Source of the DNA: Acidilobaceae archaeon
Lineage (GTDB): Archaea > Thermoproteota > Thermoprotei_A > Sulfolobales > Acidilobaceae
Reading direction: 5' to 3'
DNA: 5,294 nucleotides
NCBI GenBank assembly: GCA_027044005.1
Contig: JALUDK010000094.1
Coordinates: 1 to 5,294, forward strand
The stretch's first letter is position 1, and each line of letters opens with the position of its first letter. The notes under the pieces were generated by a model. The model worked only from the letters and a program-made list of their open reading frames with translations. It was not told where the DNA came from and did no database searches. Positions 1-4,814 of the stretch are shown here, one piece after another. Made by a program: the position numbers and the translations under genes.

Positions 1-178
1 TTGCATAGCTACCTACAGGCTCTAAACGCCACTCAACGCCCGACAGCTCTCTCGCCAGACAAGGCTCCAGCTTTTCCTTGATGAGGGATAGAAAGCGGGA
101 TAGGATTAGTAGCTGGCGCCTCGTAGGCTTTACGGCTCTTAGCGCCTCCTCCTCGACCCTTCCACGGCTGCACTTCAA
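1..178 (-). CDS. cca: CCA-adding enzyme (tRNA nucleotidyltransferase), N-terminal fragment
   Basis: This gene would add the 3' CCA to tRNAs. Only the first 59 codons are visible; it runs off the left edge. The minus-strand frame beginning TTG-AAG-TGC reads MKCSRGRVEEEALRAVKP and continues through a helical region to VEWRLEPVGSYA at the edge. Archaeal class I CCA enzymes have the same layout: a VEE.L..A...I/VKP opening, a charged helix, then VGSyA(k/r)(g/n)T, the nucleotidyltransferase motif that precedes the catalytic DxD (beyond the window). A stop (TAG, 181-179) lies directly upstream in frame and no ATG or GTG follows nearby, so TTG at 178 is the only reasonable start. It overlaps the thpR stop as TTGA and has GGAGGT 9 nt upstream. 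The thpR-cca neighbourhood is common in archaea. The family call rests on the short N-terminal match and the neighbour. Confidence 0.82.
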   Translation of the reverse strand, partial: MKCSRGRVEEEALRAVKPTRRQLLILSRFLSLIKEKLEPCLARELSGVEWRLEPVGSYA

Positions 179-735
179 CTACTCTTGACCTCCATTAGCG
201 TCTCGTAGATAGGGCCGCGCCTAGTTAGAGTGCTCTTCTTTAGCCTCACACTTGTAACAGTAAAGCTGCCCACCTCGTAGTCCTGCATCTCGTTTATTAG
301 CTTAACAAGGGCCTGCATGTTCCTAGACCCCTTTATCCTAGCAAGCGTCAAGTGGGGATGGAACCCCTTATCGTCGGGCCTCACGCCGAGCCTCCTCAAC
401 CCCCTCTCGATCTCATCCCTCAGCGCACGCAGCTCCTCGGCCCCCTCTCTAACCCCTATCCACACAACACGCGGCCGCGCAGGCGAGGGGAACGCTCCTA
501 GGCCTACGAGTCTAACCGTGAAAGACTTGAAAGCGAGGCCCTGTAGAACCTCACGCTTGATCTCCTCTACGACGCCGGCTGGGACTTCTCCTATGAAGCG
601 CAGGGTTATGTGTAGGTTCTCCGTCTCCACAGGCTTCATAGGAACTCCTGTCGATACCACGCTATCCTTGATACGATCTATCCTAGAGAGGAGCAGGGGA
701 TCCTCTATGTCAACCGCTATGAAGACCCTTAGCAC
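175..735 (-). CDS. thpR: RNA 2',3'-cyclic phosphodiesterase (LigT/ThpR, 2H family)
   Basis: A 186-residue cytosolic enzyme of the 2H phosphoesterase superfamily, which opens 2',3'-cyclic phosphates at RNA or tRNA-half ends to 2'-phosphates and, in some members, joins RNA through 2'-5' bonds. Both catalytic HxT motifs are present: H42-I-T44 in ENLHITLRF and H128-L-T130 in FHPHLTLARIK, spaced as expected for two symmetric lobes. The N-terminus LRVFIAVDI and the segment around residues 81-94 (AFPSPARPRVVWIG) are also typical, and the length matches full-length archaeal members. The start is GTG at 735; it puts the conserved RVFIA at the very N-terminus, and no ATG, GTG or TTG start was found in frame in the nearest 70 or so bases upstream. 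The gene overlaps cca by four bases, implying co-translation and a joint tRNA/RNA end-processing role (inference). Confidence 0.93.
   Translation of the reverse strand: MLRVFIAVDIEDPLLLSRIDRIKDSVVSTGVPMKPVETENLHITLRFIGEVPAGVVEEIKREVLQGLAFKSFTVRLVGLGAFPSPARPRVVWIGVREGAEELRALRDEIERGLRRLGVRPDDKGFHPHLTLARIKGSRNMQALVKLINEMQDYEVGSFTVTSVRLKKSTLTRRGPIYETLMEVKSS
188..193 (-). promoter_or_regulatory. Shine-Dalgarno site of cca inside thpR
   Basis: The minus strand reads GGAGGT at 193-188, nine bases before the TTG at 178-176. It sits within the last codons of thpR, so it supports translation of cca from the thpR transcript and decides in favour of the unusual TTG start. Confidence 0.75.
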
Positions 736-846
736 CCCGTACGCCAGCCCCCAGCACCCCCAGAAAAATAGCTTGGAGGCCGCGTGGAAGGGATTAAAGC
801 AGGAGAGTAGGGGACCAGGATCCTAGCGATGCGGTTCTCAGGGTCT
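736..846 (-). other. Intergenic leader of thpR, G-rich with weak promoter-like boxes
   Basis: This 111-bp gap separates the binding-protein stop from the thpR start. On the minus strand it holds CTTTAAT (799-793) and CTATTTTTC (771-763), either of which could be a TATA-like box; the latter could equally be a T-rich terminator for the upstream gene. Next comes a G-rich stretch with G5 at 761-757, G5 at 752-748 and G4 at 738-735 that includes the start codon. The G5 at 752-748 lies 12 nt before GTG and may act as a loose Shine-Dalgarno. No gene or RNA was recognised here. Confidence 0.3.
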
Positions 847-1851
847 TTACGGTTGAATGCCTAGGTCGCCGCACGAGACTATCCTGCCAGGCTCCGGCAC
901 TTTCTCTAGGTAGCCTGCCTCGGCTGCAAGTCGCCAAATCTCTATCATGGCGTCCTTCAGCTCCTCAGTTATGCAGAGACCTGTATACATCTGGTTCCTC
1001 TCCCATACAACCCTAGCCACTTCAGGGTCGAGCTTGTATAGGTCAATCAGCATCTGGATAGTGCGCTCGCTTTCATTGTTCCAGAATAGAGCAGCGTTGC
1101 GGTGAGCCTCAAGCACCTTCAGTAGGAGGTCGCGGTCCTCTACCACCTCGGCCCTGGCAACCCAGACTAGCATGGGCATCTGCGTGTCCCCATAGTACTC
1201 CCTCCAGAGATCCTGGTAGCTTGCCACTACGTTGAACCCATACTTGGTTATTGCTAGGCTGACAATGGGATCCCAGATTACTCCTGCATCAGCGTCTCCC
1301 TGCAGGATAGCGTCTAGCACCTCGCCGGGCCTCACGTTTATAATGATGACGTCGCTGTCGGGACCCTCAGTAACGTTTATGCCGTATAACTGTTTCATGA
1401 AGCTCTTGAAGAGATAGTAGGTGCCGCTACCCACTACTGCAGCGACTCGCTTGCCCTTAAGGTCTTCTGGGCTCTTGATGCCGCTGTCCGGCGGAGCAAT
1501 AATAGCCTGGTTAACCATGTTATCAAGAGCAACTATATAGACGTCCCCGCCCTTGTTCATGGTAACTGCTGCGAGTTCTACCGGTATAACGGTTAGCTGC
1601 ACCTCCCCTTTCACCAGGGCGTCGACGCTCTGAGGCGGCAGCTGGAAGCGGATGACCTCTATAGTCAACCCCTCGGGCACTACTTCGTCGTGGAACTGTT
1701 CTACCACATCAAAGGTGCTTAGCCCTACGGTTATAGTTGAAGCCTTTACAGTAGCAGCCTCACCGCCGCCCAGATAAATGAATGCGGCGGCAGCAACCAC
1801 TAGGATAACAGCTGCGATAGCTACAGCTAGGGCAGCCTTATTTATCTGCAA
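847..1851 (-). CDS. NitT/TauT/NMT1-like ABC transporter substrate-binding protein, membrane-anchored
   Basis: A 334-residue extracytoplasmic solute-binding protein of the SsuA/TauA/NMT1-THI5-like fold (periplasmic-binding type 2), which normally delivers a small oxyanion, sulfonate or pyrimidine-like solute to an ABC importer. Residues 1-5 (MQINK) are followed by a hydrophobic segment at about 6-28 and a short GGGE linker. The binding domain shows the family pattern: an early beta strand (TITVGLS), VDALVKGEVQLTVIPVE near residues 76-92, SPEDLKGKRVAAVVGSGT near 127-144, and ILQGDADAGVIWDPIV near 182-197. The only cysteines are C293 and C327, possibly a disulfide. The TTG start at 1851 is chosen because a TGA lies three codons upstream and the start gives a normal export signal. 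No permease or ATPase of an importer adjoins it, so the substrate cannot be named. It seems to have its own promoter. Confidence 0.85.
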   Translation of the reverse strand: MQINKAALAVAIAAVILVVAAAAFIYLGGGEAATVKASTITVGLSTFDVVEQFHDEVVPEGLTIEVIRFQLPPQSVDALVKGEVQLTVIPVELAAVTMNKGGDVYIVALDNMVNQAIIAPPDSGIKSPEDLKGKRVAAVVGSGTYYLFKSFMKQLYGINVTEGPDSDVIIINVRPGEVLDAILQGDADAGVIWDPIVSLAITKYGFNVVASYQDLWREYYGDTQMPMLVWVARAEVVEDRDLLLKVLEAHRNAALFWNNESERTIQMLIDLYKLDPEVARVVWERNQMYTGLCITEELKDAMIEIWRLAAEAGYLEKVPEPGRIVSCGDLGIQP

Positions 1852-1858
1852 ACCGGAT

Positions 1859-1909
1859 CAGCCCCCAGCGCCCTAGCCTCGGGATAAGGCTTAGGCTTCC
1901 CGGGGGCTA
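1859..1909 (-). promoter_or_regulatory. Structured 5' leader (hairpin) of the substrate-binding protein gene
   Basis: On the minus strand, TAGCCCCCGG (1909-1900) can pair with CTGGGGGCTG (1868-1859) over ten base pairs: eight Watson-Crick, of which A-U plus six G-C are consecutive, and two G-U. Inside it a second hairpin, AGCCT (1891-1887) with AGGCT (1879-1875) and a 7-nt loop, can form. The GGGGG of the outer arm (1866-1862) lies 10 nt before the TTG start and is the only Shine-Dalgarno-like sequence there, so folding would mask it. The predicted transcription start, about 25 nt from the TATA box, falls at about 1910, the foot of the stem. No known riboswitch consensus was recognised. Confidence 0.45.
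1891..1904 (+). repeat. 14-bp shared motif TTAGGCTTCCCGGG, copy 1
   Basis: Plus-strand TTAGGCTTCCCGGG in the leader of the solute-binding protein gene is identical to 4776-4763 on the minus strand in the control region of the ABC-2 operon. It overlaps the 5' arm of the leader hairpin. Relative to transcription the two copies are in opposite orientation. Confidence 0.4.
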
Positions 1910-1930
1910 CCGCGGTTAATAGTCTAGAGC

Positions 1931-1939
1931 TTATAATAA
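1931..1939 (-). promoter_or_regulatory. TATA box of the substrate-binding protein gene
   Basis: The minus strand reads TTATTATAA, the most A/T-rich element in an otherwise GC-rich intergenic region. Archaeal TATA boxes lie about 25 nt before the transcript start, which would place the start near 1910 and give a leader of about 59 nt. No clear BRE purine element is visible just upstream. Confidence 0.5.
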
Positions 1940-1972
1940 GAGGTTATCAGTGAAAACGTTAGTCCTCTACTT

Positions 1973-1990
1973 CAAAACTAAACAAGCACA
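1973..1990 (-). terminator. Possible T-rich terminator of the ABC-2 exporter operon
   Basis: Some 25 nt past the stop of the second permease the minus strand reads TGTGCTTGTTTAGTTTTG. Archaeal RNA polymerase commonly terminates at runs of T in the coding strand without a hairpin. The runs here are short (TTT, TTTT), so this is a weak call based on position and composition. Confidence 0.3.
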
Positions 1991-2014
1991 TTTATCGCTC
2001 GGGGCGATGAACAG

Positions 2015-2830
2015 TTATGTAACCCCTATACCGCTAGCTCCGCGCACCTTCAGGCTGCGCATCGCTGCTCTATGTGCCGCCTCCTCTAAGGCTAGCATGA
2101 ATGCTATGATGGCTAGCGCTGCTGTGATGTGCATGTATGGCTCTAGTACTGTGGGCTCGCCCACGGCTGCGAGCCGGATAATCTCGCCTGCATGACTGTA
2201 GGGGACTAGCAATGCGAGTGCCTGGACGGGCCTCGGCAGCGATTCCAGGGGGGCGGCAAGCCCTCCGGCTATGAATACTAGGAGGCTTAGGAAGTCGATC
2301 AGGTTTGGTGGTATACGCGTAAGTATTGAGAGGTCGGCTAAGAGCAGGCTATAGACTGCGCTCGCCGAGAGTACCAGGAGAAGGCCCACTGCTAGTAGCA
2401 GCGGGTTAGACGCCCTCAAGGGGGGCACACCGCTGCTAGCGTATAACAGGATCCCGGCTACTATGGCCGCGGCCGTTGCAGCGGCTAGCGCTGGGGGTAC
2501 GCGCATAACAAGGAAGAGCCTGTGACTAGCCCCCGCCACCTCGTTCTGCTCCAGGAGGCCCAGGTTTATGTAGGACTTTACCCAGTTCCCTACAGCGTAG
2601 AGAGGGGTGCTAAGGAGCACCCATGCTACCAGAGCCCAGAATATCGAGGGGACAACGCGGGGCAGATTCAAGGGCTCAGTGAACGCTATCACGGCATAAG
2701 AGTATATGAGCATCCAGAGTGTAGTTACGACGGCGTAGCTAGCCAGGTTCCACTTCATCCTCCACAGTCTTACCCCGTGAGCCCACGCCATGGCGTACGC
2801 CTGCATAGCTAGCCGCCTAAGCCCCGTCAA
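2015..2830 (-). CDS. ABC-2 type transporter permease, second subunit
   Basis: A 271-residue polytopic membrane protein that would form half of the transmembrane channel of an ABC exporter with the preceding permease. About six hydrophobic segments are visible, near residues 30-50, 60-80, 110-135, 145-168, 173-195 and 230-250, after an amphipathic, basic N-terminus. The stretch PPNLIDFLSLLVFIAGG followed by LESLPRPVQALALLVPYSHAGEIIRLA matches the ABC-2 permease pattern of a wide TM segment, a P..SLP-type loop, then P.....E..R. The start is TTG at 2830; it lies 3 nt after the TAG of the upstream gene and GGAGGGG lies 10 nt before it. An internal ATG at codon 9 is a weaker alternative. The substrate is unknown; the family moves drugs, lipids, polysaccharides or peptides outward. 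Confidence 0.82.
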   Translation of the reverse strand: MTGLRRLAMQAYAMAWAHGVRLWRMKWNLASYAVVTTLWMLIYSYAVIAFTEPLNLPRVVPSIFWALVAWVLLSTPLYAVGNWVKSYINLGLLEQNEVAGASHRLFLVMRVPPALAAATAAAIVAGILLYASSGVPPLRASNPLLLAVGLLLVLSASAVYSLLLADLSILTRIPPNLIDFLSLLVFIAGGLAAPLESLPRPVQALALLVPYSHAGEIIRLAAVGEPTVLEPYMHITAALAIIAFMLALEEAAHRAAMRSLKVRGASGIGVT

Positions 2831-2833
2831 GGT

Positions 2834-3649
2834 CTAGACACCCCTCCTTAGCACAGCTCTTTCAAGCAGGAGCGAGACGGGGGCAGCTAGGGCTGCATAA
2901 ACCAGTCCCAGGGCGGCCGCAGCGTAGATAGGCGCAGCCAGCTCTAAGGGCGCCGTGGAGAGGCTAGAGTAGAGCTTAGCAGCCTCGACCACGTAGTACA
3001 AGGGAATAAAGCGTGATGCTGCCTCTAGGAGTGCTGGCAGCAGCTCGACAGGATAGAATACTCCCGAGAGGAGCACTAGGAGTGGGGGTATGAAGTCTAG
3101 AACGTTCGACTCGAGTCTAAGCGCCACGCTAGCCATGCCTGCTACGACGCCTGCGGCGAGCAAAGTGGCGAGGCCAAGGACAGTCAGCCCCGCTAGATAC
3201 CCTAGAACGAGTAGATCGTTGAGGCCCCCGAAGTAGAGAATAGCGGGTACAACGCTGGCGTAGACTGTTAGTGTGGTCAGGGACGCTCCCGCGAAGCCCG
3301 CTGCTGCTACATAGACCGCCGAGCTGGGGGCGGCCAGAGTCACGTACTCCAGGGTGCCGAGCCACCGGGCCCAGATAACCGAGGACGCGGTGTAGGTGAC
3401 AGCGCTGAGCGAGGATAACGCGACCGCGCTGGCGGTGAACAGGAATAATACAGGGTTATCCACGCCTATATTGCCGGCGTAAACCTCTATATCGCCGTAC
3501 GCCTCGCCCAAGAGAATCACTATAGCAACCATTATATAGGGCCACATGACCTGCGTGGCGAGCAGGTGCTTCGCCCTCGAGAAAGCCATGAAGCGCATAT
3601 AGTACTCGGCTACAAGCTGTCTAGCCAGGGCAGACGCTACAGGCCTCAA
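2834..3649 (-). CDS. ABC-2 type transporter permease, first subunit
   Basis: This 271-residue integral membrane protein is exactly as long as its downstream partner. An N-terminal amphipathic region (residues 1-30, with RAKHLL before the first span) is followed by hydrophobic segments near residues 32-48, 66-90, 112-135, 147-172, 183-205 and 235-258, and a basic C-terminus (LLERAVLRRGV). The segment NVLDFIPPLLVLLSGVFYPVELLP near residues 182-205 is the hallmark ABC-2 region: a span with a G-F/V-F-Y-P turn, then an outer loop, then P-L-Y-Y.VEAAKL. The TTG start at 3649 overlaps the ATPase stop as TTGA. A GGGGGATC about 8 nt upstream is a fair ribosome site, while the closer GGAGG is too near. 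It probably forms a heterodimer with the second permease, energised by the upstream ATPase. Confidence 0.83.
   Translation of the reverse strand: MRPVASALARQLVAEYYMRFMAFSRAKHLLATQVMWPYIMVAIVILLGEAYGDIEVYAGNIGVDNPVLFLFTASAVALSSLSAVTYTASSVIWARWLGTLEYVTLAAPSSAVYVAAAGFAGASLTTLTVYASVVPAILYFGGLNDLLVLGYLAGLTVLGLATLLAAGVVAGMASVALRLESNVLDFIPPLLVLLSGVFYPVELLPALLEAASRFIPLYYVVEAAKLYSSLSTAPLELAAPIYAAAALGLVYAALAAPVSLLLERAVLRRGV
2841..2847 (-). promoter_or_regulatory. Shine-Dalgarno site of the second ABC-2 permease
   Basis: GGAGGGG lies at 2847-2841 on the minus strand, ten bases before TTG 2830-2828 and inside the final codons of the preceding permease. It supports the TTG start and coupled translation of the two membrane subunits. 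Confidence 0.65.
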
Positions 3650-4641
3650 GCCTCCGATCCCCCGCGAGTCAACGCTATGAAGAGATCCTCGAGGCCGGGC
3701 TCCTCAACGCGGCTCTCGACAAGCCTGAAACCATCCTTTACTAGGCCGAGAAGCTTCTCCACAGCCAGGTGCTCCTCGCCCCTCCTCACGCGAATCCTCA
3801 CAACTATGTATCCGCCGCGCTCGCGCACACTAAAGTCGAACCCGGACAGCATCTTATCCAGGAGACCGTTAACTTCATTATGAGGAGGCACTAGCCTGGC
3901 TACAACACTCACTATGGGAGAAAGAATGCTCTTCAACTCCTCCACGCTTCCCTCAGCAACTATACGTCCACCAGCTATGAACGCTATCCTATCGCAGACC
4001 TCCTCAGCCTCAGCCATATTATGAGTAGTTAGCAGCACCGTCTTCCCCTCCTCGGCCAGACCCCGTATAACTCTCCGGACACGCCTAGCACTAGCAGGGT
4101 CAAGGCCAAGAGTCGGCTCGTCCAGCATGACGACCTCGGGATCGGCTAGCAAGGCCCTAGCAAGGCCCAGCCTAGCCTTCATACCGAGGCTCATCTCCTC
4201 GAACGGCTTATCGAGAACACCGACCTCCTCGAGGCCGAGCAGGTCCGAGAGCTCTCTTATCCGCGAATCAAGCTCCGCCCTAGGAACGCCATACAAGAGG
4301 CCGAAATACACCAGGTTCTCCCGTCCCGTGAGCTTCCAGTAGAAACCTCGTTCAACGCTGAGCATCACGCCGATTCTCTTCCTAACTAACCCACGCTCCT
4401 TCACAACATGAAAGCCCGCAACCCATGCATCCCCCTCGTCCGGCTCGAGGAGGGTGGCAAGTATCTTGACTGTCGTGGTCTTGCCAGCACCGTTAGGGCC
4501 TAGGAGGCCCAGAACCTCGCCCCTCCGGGCTCTGAACGAGACGCCCCTCAAAGCCTCTATATAGCGTCTTCCCCGCCTAAGGAAGCCGCCTGTAGGATAT
4601 CTCTTAACCAGGCCCTCAGCCACTATGCCGTCCTCTCTCAA
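3646..4641 (-). CDS. ABC-2 type exporter ATP-binding protein
   Basis: The cytosolic ATPase that powers the two permeases encoded next. Counting from TTG 4641 (331 residues), it shows Walker A GPNGAGKTT at 48-56, a Q-loop region GVMLSVERGFYWKLTGREN with no Gln, a signature MSLGMKAR at 150-157 in place of LSGGQ.QR, Walker B VVMLDEPT at 170-177, D-loop GLDP at 179-182 and H-loop His207. A C-terminal domain of about 90 residues ends in EPGLEDLFIALT, the tail usual for drug/lipid (DrrA/CcmA-like) exporter ATPases. The start is uncertain. The frame is open to GTG 4779, but those 46 extra codons (Pro/Gly-rich) match nothing expected and overlap the promoter-like region. TTG 4641 (GGAG 5 nt upstream) and GTG 4623 (GAGG 8 nt upstream) both place IVAEGLVKRY near the N-terminus. 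The end overlaps the first permease by four bases. Confidence 0.9.
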   Translation of the reverse strand: MREDGIVAEGLVKRYPTGGFLRRGRRYIEALRGVSFRARRGEVLGLLGPNGAGKTTTVKILATLLEPDEGDAWVAGFHVVKERGLVRKRIGVMLSVERGFYWKLTGRENLVYFGLLYGVPRAELDSRIRELSDLLGLEEVGVLDKPFEEMSLGMKARLGLARALLADPEVVMLDEPTLGLDPASARRVRRVIRGLAEEGKTVLLTTHNMAEAEEVCDRIAFIAGGRIVAEGSVEELKSILSPIVSVVARLVPPHNEVNGLLDKMLSGFDFSVRERGGYIVVRIRVRRGEEHLAVEKLLGLVKDGFRLVESRVEEPGLEDLFIALTRGGSEA

Positions 4642-4752
4642 CCCGGCTCCACTCCCGCGGGGCTCCCCAAACACCCCCTTCAATCCTGCCGGGGGAGAGG
4701 TAGAGCGGCGCCCCGGTACAGGGAGGCTGAATGCGCCCTCTTCCCCTAACCC

Positions 4753-4758
4753 TTTAAA
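4753..4758 (-). promoter_or_regulatory. Candidate TATA box of the ABC-2 exporter operon
   Basis: The minus strand reads GGTTTAAAGG at 4760-4751. A transcript start about 25 nt downstream, near 4730, would give a leader of roughly 90 nt to TTG 4641. A competing A/T-rich element, AATAATA at 4807-4801 inside the inverted repeat, would place the start at about 4779, making GTG 4779 leaderless. The sequence does not settle which is used. Confidence 0.35.
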
Positions 4759-4762
4759 CCAG

Positions 4763-4776
4763 CCCGGGAAGCCTAA
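4763..4776 (-). repeat. 14-bp shared motif TTAGGCTTCCCGGG, copy 2
   Basis: This is the minus-strand copy of the motif found at 1891-1904 on the plus strand. It lies between the small palindrome and the TTTAAA box upstream of the exporter operon. A role as a common regulator site is inference only. Confidence 0.4.
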
Positions 4777-4786
4777 CACAGGTGTT
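4775..4786 (-). repeat. Short palindrome AACAC-AG-GTGTT
   Basis: On the plus strand AACAC (4775-4779) and GTGTT (4782-4786) are perfect inverted repeats around AG. It lies between the larger inverted repeat and the TTTAAA box upstream of the exporter operon, a usual position for a dimeric regulator. At five bases per arm it could be chance. Confidence 0.3.
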
Positions 4787-4792
4787 CAATCA

Positions 4793-4811
4793 CGTCAATG
4801 TATTATTGACG
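4793..4811 (-). repeat. Perfect 7-bp inverted repeat upstream of the ABC-2 operon (possible operator)
   Basis: The plus strand reads CGTCAAT (4793-4799), GTATT, then ATTGACG (4805-4811), a perfect inverted repeat with a 5-bp A/T-rich centre and a 12-bp centre-to-centre arm spacing close to one helical turn. Another TCAAT direct copy lies at 4786-4790. The element starts only 3 bp past the stop of the upstream gene and surrounds AATAATA. It resembles an operator for a dimeric winged-helix/HTH repressor, perhaps one controlling the exporter. A terminator hairpin for the upstream gene is the alternative, but no T-run follows it. Confidence 0.45.
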
Positions 4812-4814
4812 ATT

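Noticed and set aside
317..826. Long open plus-strand frame opposite thpR
   Set aside because: It is the mirror of thpR, whose two HxT motifs and length prove the minus-strand reading. The plus-strand translation is Ser/Pro/Arg-rich with no family features.
722..847. 8-bp inverted repeat AAGACCCT (722-729) / AGGGTCTT (840-847) flanking the thpR leader
   Set aside because: An 8-bp pair over 125 bp is expected by chance in a window of this size, and one arm lies in the thpR coding sequence.
1845..1880. TPP riboswitch before the NMT1/THI5-like gene, suggested by GGGGGCTGATCCGG resembling the CTGATCTGG element
   Set aside because: The second TPP consensus block (CTGAGA) and the AGCGTAGGGA block are missing and the order of stems does not fit. 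The resemblance is a short chance match.
1950..2195. Plus-strand frame starting in the intergenic region and running into the second permease
   Set aside because: Most of it is antisense to the permease C-terminus, the start has no clear ribosome site, and the TATA-like sequence nearby fits the minus-strand gene better. The protein has no recognisable features.
3129..3365. Second minus-strand frame inside the first permease
   Set aside because: It is an Arg/Ser-rich out-of-frame reading fully inside a well-supported membrane protein gene.
847..4641. Reading the binding protein together with the adjacent ABC genes as one importer
   Set aside because: The ATPase C-terminal domain and both permeases are of the ABC-2 export type, which do not use solute-binding proteins. 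The binding-protein gene is also separated by a 163-bp gap with its own TATA box.
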